A stretch of 64,000 bases of DNA from Hanleya hanleyi (taxonomy: Eukaryota > Mollusca > Polyplacophora > Lepidopleurida > Hanleyidae), in the NCBI GenBank assembly GCA_036873755.1, contig JAVTVY010018894.1:1-64000 (forward strand), read 5' to 3'. The notes beneath the pieces are model-generated. The model was not told the origin of the DNA and did no database searches. It saw only the letters and a list, made by a program, of their open reading frames with translations. Position 1 is the first letter of the stretch. Each line of letters opens with the position of its first letter. Both the position numbers and the translations under genes were made by a program. Positions 12,523 through 24,480 of the stretch are shown here, piece by piece.

Positions 12523-13640
12523 TATGTACTGAAATATCAGTCTGGAAACAATTACGATGGCAAGTTGCATAAAAATGAGTTTACATCTCATCAAAATTTG
12601 CTCCCTGGCATATTTTTGTATTTCTGAGGCATTCATAAGGAGAATTTTCTCTTGTAACAAAAATGTGTCACCTGAAAACAAAGTTATATTTTCGCAAATA
12701 TATTAGGAAGATTGCTCATTTGAAAGAATCAAGTCTCATTTTTGTTTGGGGTGTCATATTCTCATGACAGAGATAATCTTCCCTATAAATGCCTCAAAAA
12801 TACAGCATTAGCCCAGGTAGCATATTTCCATGAATCAAAAATTCAGTTATATTCAGCACCCCGTACGACCCATTTAAACCAATAGTGGCAGGTCATCTCG
12901 AATTCAAAACGTCCGTTCCCATGAAATTTTAGCATTGCGTATTCGTGCCATAGCCCCTTCTTCCACAACCCACCAGTCCAGTCGAAGGCTCCTTCACGAG
13001 TGCATCACTTCAACACACCATTCGGACCAATAGCGTTCCATCTCGAGGCTAAAATAGCCATTCCCATGTCCTTTCTCCACAATGCCCGGTCTACGCCAGC
13101 GCCTCTACTTCCACTACCAACATGCCTGAGTTCGCTACAACTCCTATTGATGACGTCACTGATGGAATGGACGTCCCTGGAGTCGTGGTCTACACCACAG
13201 GAGCTCCAAAATGAGACCCTACATGACCCATTTGGATAAAATATAGGCCCTCAATCTCTCAAATACGCCCTTGCGCTTCTCCAAAATGTCCACTGGTAGA
13301 TACCGTAAAATGTGCGTAATATTGTTGCATGTTCTCTTTAGGTCCACATGTTGATAGTGAAAGTCTGCCCCGTACACACAACATGTAACTAATATTACGG
13401 TGTTTGACATTGAACATTGGACTTTACCTCCATTTTCGTATGTATTTCAGCGTGCATTTTTTACATATCTCGAACCAGAATATTTCGTTGTTGAACAATC
13501 CATAATAAAATGAATACGAGAAAGCCAGAACGCGCACGATGCAAGCCTCATTTCTATGGCTTTTCATTATTATGCGTTATTTAATATGGACAGAGTGAGC
13601 GTTTTATGGCTTTTCACCGAAATGTGTCATTTCCTGTACC
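12523..13640. repeat. Duplicated 3' flank of the zinc-finger locus, copy 1
   Basis: It matches 59,780-60,840 in the same orientation. Examples are CTGAAATATCAGTCTGGAAA against CTGAAATATCAGCCTGGAAA, ATTCAGTTATATTCAGCACC in both, and CCTCAATCTCTCAAATACGC in both. It lies immediately 3' of the finger arrays in both loci (arrays on the minus strand), so it marks the duplicated unit rather than a separate repeat. Confidence 0.85.
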
Positions 13641-14250
13641 TTTAGGTTAAAGTTATATGGACAGAGTGAGCATTGTTTGGCTTTGCGCCAGTATGTGTCC
13701 TTTCATATTCCTTTATGCTCCCTTTATGTGAACAGCAATATGGACATAGTGAGCATTTGTATGGCTTTCCCCAGTATGTGTCCTTTCATGTCCCTTTAGG
13801 CTCCCTTCATGTGAACAGCTATACGGACAGAATGAGCATTTATATGGCTTTTCACCAGTATGTGTCCTTTGATGTTCCTTCAGGTCCCCTTTCTGTGAAC
13901 AGCTATATGGACAGAGTGAGCATTTATATGGCTTTTCACCAGTATGCGTCCTTTCATGTTCCTTTAGGTTCGCCTTCTTTGAACACCTATATGGACAGAG
14001 TGAGCATTTATATGGCTTCTCGCCAGTATGTGTCCTTTAATGTTCCTTCAGGTCCACTTCACGAGAACAGCTATATGGACATAGTGAGCATTTATATGGC
14101 TTCTCACCAGTATGTGTCCTTTCATGGCCCTTCAGGGTCCTTTTCCGTGAAAACCTATATGGAAAGTGAGCATTTATATGGCTTTTCACCAGTATGTGTC
14201 CTTTGATTTTCCCTCAGGTCCCCTTCACGAGAACAGCTATATGGACAGAG
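13641..14250 (-). pseudogene. Decayed C2H2 finger tail beyond the stop codon
   Basis: The 84-bp finger periodicity continues past the stop of the main exon, with finger spacing, Cys/His codons and TGEKP linkers still recognisable. The frame is broken by nonsense changes (for example a TAA in a linker near 14,038) and by a short deletion near 14,163. The stop at 14,251 is itself a TCA-to-TAA type change within a finger that is otherwise standard, so the array once extended further. About seven degenerate fingers remain. Confidence 0.85.
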
Positions 14251-16233
14251 TTAGCATTTATATGGCTTTTCACCAGTATGCGTCCTCTCATGTTCCTTTA
14301 GGTGCCCCTTCTTGGAACAGCTATGTGGACAGAGTGAGCATTTGTATGGCTTATCACCAGTGTGTGTTCTTTCATGTTCCTTGAGGCTCGCTTTGTGTGA
14401 ACAGCTATATGGACAGAGTGAGCATTTATATAGCTTCTCACCAGTATGTGTCCTTTCATGACCCTTCAGGGTCCTTTTCCGTGAAAAGCTATTTGGACAG
14501 AGTGAGCATTTATATGGCTTTTCACCAGTATGTGTCCTTTCGTGCTCCTTCAGGTTCCCTTTCTGTGAACAGCTATATGGACACAGTGAGCATTTATATG
14601 GCTTTTCACCAGTGTGTGTTCTTTGATGTTCCTTTCGGTTTCCTTTCTTCGAACAGCTATATGGACAGAGTGAGCATTTATATGGCTTTTCACCAGTATG
14701 TGTTCTTTCATGAATATTCAGGCTCCCTCTATGTGAACAGCTATATGGACACAGTGAGCATTTATATGGCTTTTCACCAGTATGTGTCCTTTCATGCTCC
14801 TTCAGGTTCCCTTTCTGTGAACAGCTATATGGACACAGTGAGCATTTATATGGCTTTTCACCAGTGTGTGTTCTTTGATGTTCCTTTAGAGTTCCTTTCG
14901 CCGAACAGCTATATGGACAGAGTGAGCATTTGAATGGCTTCTCACCAGTATGGGTTCTTTCGTGAATATTCAGGTTCCCTCTATGTGAACAGCTATATGG
15001 ACAGAGTGAGCATTTATATGGCTTTTCCCCAGTATGTGTTCTTTCTTGAATATTCAAGCTCCCTCTTTGTGAACAGCTATATGGACACAGCGAGCATTTA
15101 TATGGCTTTTCACCAGTATGTGTCCTTTCATGTTCCTTTAGATGGCCTTTCATTGAACAGCTATATGGACAGAGTGAGCATTTGAATGGCTTCTCAGCAG
15201 TATGGGTTCTTTCGTGAATATTCAGGTTCCCTCTATATGAACAGCTATATGGACAGAGTGAGCATTTATATGGCTTTTCACCAGTATGTGTCCTTTCATG
15301 CTCCTTCAGGCTCCCTTTCTGTGAACAGCTATATGGACAGAGTGAGCATTTGAATGGCTTCTCACCAGTATGGGTTCTTTCGTGAATATTCAGGTTCCCT
15401 CTACGTGAACAGCTATATGGACAGAGTGAGCATTTATATGGCTTTTCCCCAGTATGTGTTCTTTCATGAATATTCAAGCTCCCTCTATGTGAACAGCTAT
15501 ATGGACAGAGTGAACATCTATGTGACTTTTCACCAGTATGTATCCTTTCGTGTTCCTTCAGTTTCCTTTTCCGTGAAGAGCTATATGGGCAGTGTAAGCA
15601 TTTGTATGGCTTATCACCAGTGTGTGTCCTTTCATGTTCCTTTAGATTGCCTTTCTGTGAACAGCTATATGGACAGAGTGAGCATTTGAATGGCTTCTCA
15701 GCAGTATGGGTTCTTTCATGAATATTCAGGTTCCCTCTATGTGAACAGCTATATGGACAGAGTGAGCATTTATATGGCTTTTCGCCAGTATGTGTCCTTT
15801 CATGTTTCTTCAGGTTTACTTGATGTGAACAGTTACATGGACAGAGTGCGCATTTGTATGGCTTTTCACCATTATGTGTTCTTTCACGATCCTCTCGGTT
15901 TACTTCACCTGAACAACCTTGTGGACAGAGTGAGCATTTGTATGGCTTTTCACCAGTGTGTGTTATTTCATGATTTCTTATGTCTGCTTTCTGTGAAAGG
16001 CTATTTAGACAGAGCGAACATTTGAATGGCTTTTCACAAGTGTGAACTCTGTCAACTGTCGTTCTCCCTGTATTGACCGTTTCTGGATTCCAAAATCTCA
16101 AAGATTCGTTGGGCAGTTTTGTCGTCTCTGCTGTCTTGACTTTTATCATGTACATGGCCACAGGAAAAGGTCTATCAGAGAGGAAATCATCGACACGTGT
16201 CTGCTCGTCATCAGAACACTTCTTGACAAAAGA
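14251..16233 (-). CDS. C2H2 zinc-finger protein, last coding exon (21 fingers)
   Basis: Probable DNA-binding nuclear protein. The exon opens after a strong 3' splice site (polypyrimidine TTTTCTTTTTGCTTTAG ending at 16,234) and encodes about 75 residues of linker and then 21 tandem C2H2 units of 28 residues. Nearly all follow the pattern [11 protein letters not shown], six variable helix residues, [13 protein letters not shown]. Finger 2 has lost its first histidine (Arg) and finger 12 has Gln there; the other 19 look intact. Helix sequences fall into two repeating types, HRGxLNIH and QKGxLKEH, pointing to block duplication. The exon ends at a TAA inside a twenty-second finger. With the upstream exon, phase 0 joins give about 727 residues. 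The DNA target is unknown. Plus-strand open frames over this region are antisense shadows. Confidence 0.9.
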   Translation of the reverse strand, partial: SFVKKCSDDEQTRVDDFLSDRPFPVAMYMIKVKTAETTKLPNESLRFWNPETVNTGRTTVDRVHTCEKPFKCSLCLNSLSQKADIRNHEITHTGEKPYKCSLCPQGCSGEVNREDRERTHNGEKPYKCALCPCNCSHQVNLKKHERTHTGEKPYKCSLCPYSCSHRGNLNIHERTHTAEKPFKCSLCPYSCSQKGNLKEHERTHTGDKPYKCLHCPYSSSRKRKLKEHERIHTGEKSHRCSLCPYSCSHRGSLNIHERTHTGEKPYKCSLCPYSCSRRGNLNIHERTHTGEKPFKCSLCPYSCSQKGSLKEHERTHTGEKPYKCSLCPYSCSYRGNLNIHERTHTAEKPFKCSLCPYSCSMKGHLKEHERTHTGEKPYKCSLCPYSCSQRGSLNIQERTHTGEKPYKCSLCPYSCSHRGNLNIHERTHTGEKPFKCSLCPYSCSAKGTLKEHQRTHTGEKPYKCSLCPYSCSQKGNLKEHERTHTGEKPYKCSLCPYSCSHRGSLNIHERTHTGEKPYKCSLCPYSCSKKGNRKEHQRTHTGEKPYKCSLCPYSCSQKGNLKEHERTHTGEKPYKCSLCPNSFSRKRTLKGHERTHTGEKLYKCSLCPYSCSHKASLKEHERTHTGDKPYKCSLCPHSCSKKGHLKEHERTHTGEKPYKC

Positions 16234-17855
16234 CTAAAGCAAAAAGAAAACATAATCAGCCTTATTTTTATATCAACATTTCTTTTCACTTCAATACAGT
16301 CAGTTATTGATTATATCTTCGAAATTCTGTTTGCTAAATCACATGGGGTTTGTGAATTTAATATAAACTTGTAGCATACTCCACCATTAGTCTTTAGAAC
16401 CGTATTCAAAAGCTGTTGTTGCATGTGATTAAAACCAGATCACAAAACAAGCTGAGGAGATAGCAAGTAGCCTGTTTGAGAGCATACAGCATGTATGGTT
16501 CAAATATCTCCTTAAATGTAACACGGAAAGTGGATATCTGTATGTGGAAAGGGACATTTATCTGGAATTGTTGAGACAAGTTGAGGAGATTTGGGAAGCA
16601 GTGATGGATAGTGTAATACTGGAATCCAAGTCTGCATTTGTTTATGGAATTTTGGATGGTGAAGATGGGTGGTATAGATCTCAAGATATCGCATTCACAA
16701 GACGGTCAATGGCAGTCATATTGGATAAAAATACTACTTCAATGAAAATCAACACCAATGACCGTCTACTGACGTGAAACAATTTCTCAAGTTTGAAATC
16801 AATTGCACAAGTTGTTCTCAAGATACCGCATTCACAAGATGCAGGACAGACGGAATCCAGGATGGTCAATTGCAGCCATCTTGGATTACATGCTACCTGA
16901 ACAAAAATCAATACTAATGGACGTCTAACTGACGTGAAGCGCCTTCTCAAGGTTGAAGTCAATTTGTTGAGTTGTTCTCAAGATATCGTGTTCACAAGAT
17001 GCAGGATGGACGGAATCCAAGATGGTCATTGGCAACCATATTTAATTACATACTACCGCAATGAAAATCAGTACCAATGGCCTTCCAACTGAAGCGAAGC
17101 ATCTTCTCGAGTTTGAAGCCGATTGGTCAAATTATTCTCAAGATATCGCTTTCACAAGATATGGGACGGACAAAATTCAATCTCGGATTAAGTACCTCAG
17201 TGAAAATCAATACAAAATGGCCGTCTAACTGATGTGAAGCACCTTATCAAGTTTGAAGCCAACTGGGCGAACTGTTCTCGAGATATCGCGTTCACAAGAT
17301 GTGGGACGGACGGATGGATGGAAGAACGGAATGACGAACAGATGGCTAGCATTTCCAAGTCCTCCCACCACTTCGTGGCGAAGGACAATAACGCTTCCTG
17401 TTTTTACATGTTTAAGATCCGGGCACAAGAACAGGGTTTATGTGTTGAAAGACCTAGCTGTCGGCGGATCAAAATCAAACGTCTGGTCGGTCTCACTTTA
17501 AGGAGAGGGTGCAACAAGTGAACGGTATATGCAGAAGTCATCTCCTATATTTTATCTTGAATCATCGAATCAATATTTCATTCTCTAGAAACCGTGATGA
17601 TATTCTGTTAAGATTAATAGAATTTTGATAAATCGATCAATTCCAGCAGATAATCTCTCTTCATGAGGTCAACCTATCATTCCCATGTAGTTGTGACCTG
17701 AGCTCGACGTTTTAGACATACATTGGTCAGTACTCAGAACATGGAAATGAGAGTGTTGATGCCAGATCTGCATAAGTGACAAGTAGAATGGGGACCGACT
17801 TTTGTACATGTAGATCTGGTTTTAATCTAATCAACAACTGTGTTTCACGGCTTAC
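16234..17855 (-). other. Intron of the zinc-finger gene
   Basis: It runs from a GTAAGC donor (17,855 downward on the minus strand) to the TTTAG acceptor at 16,234, and both flanking exons are in phase 0. It contains a tandem repeat (16,679-17,400) and otherwise nothing recognisable. The splice assignment is inferred from sequence only. Confidence 0.75.
16679..17400. repeat. Intronic tandem repeat, 137-160 bp x about 5
   Basis: TTCTCAAGATATCGCATTCACAAG-like starts occur at about 16,679, 16,816, 16,976, 17,136 and 17,276. Each is followed by a GATGGTCAATTGCAGCCATC-like segment and CGTCTAACTGACGTGAAGC. The last unit merges into GGGACGGACGGATGGATGG, a simple-sequence stretch. Confidence 0.8.
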
Positions 17856-18104
17856 CGGTAATTGTTCACATGGGCCATGCTCAACACCACCTTGTTGTTC
17901 TCCCACCGCACATTGGGCTGTTGGTTCTGTCTTCACTATTACATCTCCCTCTTCCATAGATTCATTTGCAGAATGCCGGTACGTTATCCCATCATCTTGC
18001 ACCACTGATCCTGTCGCTTGATCAAGAGGTTCCAGTTTTACTGATAAGTCTTCCATTGTCCTCTCAATTATGACAGACAATTAATTGGTGACAATTAAGT
18101 CCCA
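17856..18104 (-). CDS. Zinc-finger gene, upstream coding exon
   Basis: The exon lies between a strong acceptor (TTTTTTATTTCAG, ending at 18,105) and a strong donor (ACCG/GTAAGC at 17,856/17,855). The first ATG of the exon in the open frame is at 18,056, giving 67 acidic residues with two SUMO-consensus-like motifs (VKLEP and VKTEP) before the donor. The donor leaves phase 0, exactly matching the acceptor at 16,234, which is the main reason to join the exons. Acidic N-termini with such motifs are common in C2H2 regulators. About 48 nt of 5' UTR precede the ATG, and the acceptor implies at least one further, untranslated exon upstream that I could not place. The frame reads past the donor to 17,727, but that is intron. 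Confidence 0.78.
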
Positions 18105-19910
18105 CTGAAATAAAAAACACAACAATCATCTTTCAGTAGTGGCTTAAAGGAGAAATATTCGGTAATTCAGTTTAAACGTCACGCCTCAACTACTAGATTA
18201 TTTTACCTAAGAATACTGTCATATAAAACTTTGAAGCCACAAAATGGATTTGGTGAAAAATAGTTCATAATAAAAAAACAGATATAAAAAAAATAATAAC
18301 AATGAATAAATAATCTTTTTCTCTTCCGCGGTCCCCCGTTTTTTTAATGTCTTCTTAAATCACAACAATTCTTTGTCAATTTCTTCTTCTTTCTTTTTCA
18401 GTGCTGTCACAAGGCGAACATTTTTCTTTTCTTTCACAATATTTTTCTTTTTTCTTTAAATCAACCAATAAAATGTAACCATATAAAAATATCATTGACC
18501 GCACCAGCCACCTCGCTGGGGGTCTAATAATACCCAGGCACCAGTCAGATTTTTGGACCTGATTCTGGGCCTTCACGCACATCGCCGGAAGTGACATCAT
18601 ATGTAGTAAAATAGATGTTTGCCGAACATTTTTATTGCTTTTCAAGTCGGCATAATACCTTTGTTGACCTAGCATTAGAAAGAATTATCTGGAGATTATT
18701 TTCCCTGTTTATTTGGACAGAGCATATGAAAAGTAGTTCGCTTATATGCGACACTGAAGGAGTTGCTCTGCCGGATTCAAACTAATTGTCCAAATTGTTT
18801 TTCTCCATGTTCCGAGTATATAAATACGACTGACCATATGGAACCATTCGATAGTGTAAAGTACAGAGGCTGTACCTAGTATATACATACTAGCTAAATA
18901 CTAAGCATCAGATCCAACATTCAGTAGCATGCCATTGTCCATGACTAATTCCTGTGTCTATTTTCATGAATATCGTGTTTTTCATTAATACATCGCATAG
19001 CGGTACATTGCACAACGGTACATTCAGATATAGCCAACACAGAAAAGCTCTTGTTGGATATTTAGGCTACGTTACCACGCCATTTTCCCTATCAAGTGAG
19101 TCAAAAAGCTGACCTGGCTCAACTGCTAACAGCTTTAAACCTCATAGGGGCCCACAAACTATGGTCATTTCATTAACAATGATATAGTTCTATGTGTGAA
19201 AATATGTTGTGTGAAATATATTTCTGTTGATTGCCAAAATGATCGGATGTCACAATATACAAATTTGAGCCTTTCTGTTTCAGTTTTACAGAGAGAACAT
19301 AACGGACCATGCTATTTTCATTCATTAATAAATCATTACTGGGGAGAAATCTGCGCAGAATTTTAAATTGCAAATTCCATGGAGCAGTGTCTTGTGTTGG
19401 GTATAAGAGTTGGCCATCATATAGTTACATTTCCACCTAATGTCTACTCTGGACAAACGTTCTCTCTCATTATTGTTCAGAGATTGGGACCAGTCCGGTA
19501 GAAACCACCCTGAAGACCTCTACAACCTTTGGAACATTTCACCAAGGAATGCAGCGCAAGAGGATATATAGGAGAGGGCGGTTCTCTTTCATAATTGTTC
19601 AGTCTTCCATCCATTCGTGATGGTCATAAGTGATCTTAAATAATTTTAAAATGTGTCTTTTAAACTTAATTCAACTTTACTTCTTTAAAGTTACACAACT
19701 CTCGTTGTTCACTTAAAAGATATTCAAAGTGATTCAAACCTTTACTGGACCACTGTTGGATAAATAGGATTGGCTTCATAAAATGTGAATTTAACCAGAT
19801 AGATTCACACTAAAGAGATTATCATCTGTAAATTTATTTTTTCTATCAAAGGTTTGCCATGCAGAAAGTACTCCAGGTTTTTCAGACTTTCTAACTCCTT
19901 TCTAAAATTT
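18105..19910. other. 5' flank of the zinc-finger gene, no gene seen
   Basis: AT-rich sequence. It must contain or precede the non-coding first exon of the zinc-finger gene, but no promoter element stood out. Short open frames (18,376-18,675 and 19,173-19,373, minus) show no known domain. Confidence 0.5.
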
Positions 19911-20100
19911 CCCAGCCAGTGAAAACATTGTATCCAGAGCGGTATGGTATCATAGTGTTGACTACATCTTCACCGTAACGGTACCAAATCTGTACCAGAC
20001 CAGACACACAACCATCGATGGTCCATATGGTACCGTTATGGTGAAGATGTCACTGCTATGGCACCATATAACTCTGGTCACAATGTTTTCACTGGCAGGG
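19911..20100. mobile_element. Fold-back/MITE-like inverted repeat (190 bp)
   Basis: The left arm starts with CAGCCAGTGAAAACATTGT and includes CATCTTCACCGTAACGGTAC. The right arm, reverse complemented, reads GCCAGTGAAAACATTGTGAC and CATCTTCACCATAACGGTAC. The arms are imperfect and span almost the whole element, meeting near 20,010. No coding sequence was seen and target duplications are not obvious. Confidence 0.75.
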
Positions 20101-20570
20101 AACTTACATGTGTACCCCAGGTTTCAGCGAGAATGAGTGCAGACAAGAGAAGATTGATATCATTTAGTTTACCAAAATTTACTTTGGACACATGGATTAT
20201 TTTTAAAAAGAACACCATTTTCGGATGATACGAAGGTACATCAGAAAATCAGAAAATCATCCATCAGCCAAATTATGACAATTGACATCAATCCATCAAG
20301 CTCTCTCAAAAGCAAAAGTAGCCTATATCCTCCAGTCCTCTCTTGTTATCCTGCTTATTCCTGTGCTATGGGTGCAAGTGAAAGTATCCTTCAGCCCTCT
20401 TGTGTTGTTGCAATTGAAGATATATGTCAGTCCTCCCTTTATATTGTAAATGCAAGTGAAATTATAGAGGAAATTGTATTGTTTTGATTGGTTAATTAAT
20501 TACTCTGACTTGCATAATGTACAATTACAAGCGTCTAGTCCGTCATTCATAATCCAGTCGTCGTCCATTT

Positions 20571-20726
20571 AAGGATTGACTGTGATTTTTTTTACGTTCA
20601 TTGGGGTATGAACTAGAAAACCGCTGTGCAAACTGTATGATTCCGCGTAGCGGATCATACAAAGTTTGCACAGCGGTTTTTAAGTTCATACCCCAATGAA
20701 CGTAAAAAAAAAATCAGTCAATCCTT
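20571..20726. mobile_element. Near-perfect palindrome (about 156 bp)
   Basis: The left arm runs from AAGGATTGACTG through ACGTTCATTGGGGTATGAAC to CAAACTGTATGAT. The right arm is its complement, ending CAGTCAATCCTT. The arms are roughly 75 bp and meet at TTCCGCGTAGCGGA. It could fold into one long hairpin, as fold-back MITEs do. No protein is encoded. Confidence 0.88.
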
Positions 20727-20819
20727 ATGATTAAATTAATCAAGCAAAACTAATCCAATAAGAGAAGAAATTGAAAGTGAAACGAACGAATTCTTTGGTT
20801 TAATTCTTGTAACCCCCTG

Positions 20820-20832
20820 CGCGTATAAATAC
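20820..20832 (+). promoter_or_regulatory. Possible TATA promoter
   Basis: GCGTATAAATACAG lies in a locally CpG-richer stretch, and an ATG-started frame of 54 codons follows at 21,030 (21,030-21,194). The short product (rich in charged residues) matches no family I know and could be a first exon or chance. Weak evidence only. Confidence 0.25.
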
Positions 20833-23800
20833 AGTCAACAAAGTTCGTAACTCCTAGCAACGTCTCAGTGCACGCGCACGTCACTGGGTAGGCCTAGCGC
20901 GGTTCAAACAGTTTTCAGTTTGACAGTTTGTTGCACTTTGTGTATGAAGGGAAACCTCTCAGTCAGTGATAATTATTTAGGTCAGGAAAACCGAAACACA
21001 CGAGAAATTCTGCGAAGGAAGAATGAGACATGAAACCATACAGAAGAGACGAAATTGTTCGAGTTGAGTTGGCCGCCCTTACCGGGAATATTTCATTCAG
21101 AGCCGATGATCAGACTGGGCGATGCATTTTCTTGCTGTTTCACCGCGCCTCGGGTAGGCATACGGAGGACGATTTCCTGATCAATGAGTTGTTCTGAGCT
21201 GAGGAACATTCCCTGTCGCAGTTTACGACGGAACTTTCTCCATTTCGGTGTCCGCTTATATCAATAATGTGACGAAACTCTGCATCCTTCGTCGCCTGTA
21301 CCGTCACACGTAGACTGGAATCGATGGAGTACACATGTGCTCTGTGTGTTGTTGTGTTCGAGCGGACGCATAATTTTGTCTGATATCAGAGACAAAAAAA
21401 CGCGAAAATTGATATTCCTTCACAGACTTCGAAGTGTATCAGTTCTGGTGAACTGATTGTAGCCTTTGTGAACAGAGATTGAACAATGATGTCGCCCTCT
21501 TATGCCACCCAACAGGTTTTGTGGAATCAACATTCTGTAACCGCCAACCCCCCGCCACCCCCCTCCCCCCTTGACTGGAGGGATTTTATCGGACATCTGC
21601 CGAACGGCACGGTACTTGTTACATACATCCGCTTATCGTGGTAGTCAAGACGGTATAATTTGTTAAATTTTGTGTTTGGTTTCGTGAGAGAGGACGACAA
21701 ATTCCCGTTTGCATCGGTGCAACCCCCCCCCCCCCAACACATCTCCACAGCAAAAAAAGCGGGCGGATGAAATTGCACTCCTCGGAAGCGGTAACTAATG
21801 GATGGATTACCAAACTCTGTATCTCAGGAGAACCAGAATTCAGGTAGGGTGTGGGTTTAAGGACTTTACCGGGCGTTATATTTTTTTTATAAGGATATGT
21901 GGAAAAAGTGGGTAAGCGAAAACCTAATTGATGTCAAAATCTCGTTCAATGTCACGGAGATGTCGACTTATTGCTGATCTGATTCTCAGGACCGACAAAC
22001 ATTATATCGGCTCTTTTCTCTCCGAAATTCTTGTAATTTTACAAACAATTTTCTCAATACGAATAAATATTTAAATTCACTCTTTCAAGTTGGCTTTGGA
22101 GTAATATTATTTATGCACTAAAATCTGAATCGATTTACACTACGACCAGTGATCCAGTGCTATTTATAGCAACGAAAAAGTAGTGCAGTTGTGGGCGTGG
22201 CATATCATATTTTTAGATTCATTGAAGTATGAACCGAAAAATTTAGGACTAATCAGCCAATCAAATCGCTGGATTTACGAACAATACGGGTAGAATTTAA
22301 TTATTAGAGAATATCCGCGTCCATAATCCAAAGACCTATTCCATTTCCATATAACAGTACTAGCACCAAATTCAAAAAGACAATCATAGTATACATAAAC
22401 ATAGGCTTGAAGCGGTCAACAGTTTTCAATGATGCCAGCAAGACATCATGATGTTCCAAAATATCAAATCCGTATCGCTGATCAGTATTCTTAGAGTCGT
22501 CATCTAAAAAATTATGTATCTCAGTCACGCTTTGATTGTGACTGTTCACATGAGTACCATGGGGATCTTGAAGTACATGGGCTCATACGGCCCCTCGGCC
22601 CGGGTTAAGCGGAATTAGACACAAGTTACGAAACGTAGCGCCATAGATCTTGCACGCTATGTTCGTATTTTACTATCAGCATGCGATATGTATCGCCAAA
22701 TTTGAGAATGTTTGAGTGGAGGCGCTTGGTGGAATAGCCCTGTTTTATAAGTTTCTGCAACAATGTTTGTGACATTTAACACAGGATCTAGCAAATGCTA
22801 CTAAGCGAGATATGTATACGCCATATGCAGGTCTCACTGGAATATTACTATCCAGAAAGGGATAGTTTACGATGTCGAAATTGTAATCATCTCTTTTGTC
22901 ATAAAGTCGACGAGAGAGAATGGCCCACTTCATTTTCTGGAGGCTGTTCTGAAGTCACACTTGACCAGTTGACATATCGATTGAACAGCTCATGTAACAC
23001 GGGCAGACAACATCTGTGGACCGAGAAATTATGCAGAGGCAATGTTATCCAACCTTGATTATGCCTTTCTTACTGTTGCCTTGCTGATTATGTATATTCA
23101 TGAAAACACAGGGAAAAATCCTTTGCAATACCAAACTGCATTCCTGTGCATCGACTGCCATAACTTACAGTATTAATTCTCCAGTCCTCCCATATTGTTC
23201 ATGTAAGTGAAAGTATATTCTTCTGTCCTATAATATTGTTAACGTAAGTGAAAGTATCCTTCGATTGTCTCATTAATTGCTATTGCAAGATAAAATAGGC
23301 TTTACAGCTTTAGTCCTCTTGTTATTCATGTGAGCGAGTGTCCCTCACTGGCTCTCATGTTTGTTCTATTTGTTTGTATTGTGGGCACGACTATCATGTA
23401 TGTAATATGATAAATATCGCATATCATATCAGACCACACTAAAACATGATATGTAATAAATCAAATTTAAAATGAGTCTATTGTAAAGTATACGGTATGT
23501 TCGGCTTACTTCAAATTTTATTTATTTCATATTAAAGCTAACAGTGTGTGTTCATGCCACATGAACAGCTATTGAACTTAGCCATATGAAGTTGTTGTGC
23601 ACAATTGGTACATACAATACATGACATAACTTTGGAAAGTTTTGCCCGGCGAACTTGAACGTCTGCCCGATCTTATCGGCGGCACACACGGGAAACTTCG
23701 CAAGTATACAGGACAAATTACAGGAGACCTTACCATTCTTGAGTTTAGTTCACCGTTAGATGTGTCGATTCGCCGGGAGAATACAACATCATTACGATTC

Positions 23801-24476
23801 CTGAGTAGGTGGATTTGATTTCTGATTAATTATCAGACAGACATGTTCATATGGGTATCTTTGTTCAGTTATGGATTATGTCTCTTATTTGTTTGTTTGT
23901 ATGCGACCTCTTTGAGGTGTTCTATACAATAAAATTGAATTACGGCCCATAACAACAACAATTAATCAATACAAAGTAAATAAGACTTCCCCCAGCCGAT
24001 GTTTTCGGGCAAGCTAATGCTAATTCTCTTAGTTAACAGTCTGAAATATGCGTTGGGAGGAAAGTGAGGCCTGCCTCAATCGACTCGACTCCACAAACCA
24101 TGTTGTTGTTGTTCTTCTTTACCTGTAAATCCACCGATGTGTCCCTGGAGCTCTATGAAGAAAATCACGAGTCGCTATATCCCCAAATGCTGTTTGTTCT
24201 GTTAAACTTGGGACATTTGGCGGTTGGCTGTGTTCAACCCCTCAATACGTATTCCAATAATACCTTTGACCGAATATCGAACAAACTTTACAAATTTGAT
24301 GGTACTCGCCGCAACGGATATAGCCGCGCGCTAAACAGTTGCCCAAATAAAAATTAAACCATACATCTGGAGTGGACACGGATGCCAAAGATATTAATTG
24401 TTTTTGGACCTTAGGCCTACCTCTCGTCATCCATTCCGGGTTGTTGTTCATCTGTAAATCCACTCTTAACTTGATG
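20833..24476. other. No recognisable gene
   Basis: Contains homopolymer C and G runs (21,550-21,570 and 21,723-21,735) and short open frames at 22,304-22,549 (minus, two hydrophobic stretches), 22,795-23,058 and 24,064-24,357 (plus). None of these frames shows a domain or splice support. Confidence 0.45.
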
Positions 24477-24480
24477 GGTA

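Noticed and set aside
13673..16025. Series of plus-strand frames rich in [20 protein letters not shown] repeats
   Set aside because: They are exact antisense translations of the minus-strand zinc-finger array. The same happens at 61,671-63,818.
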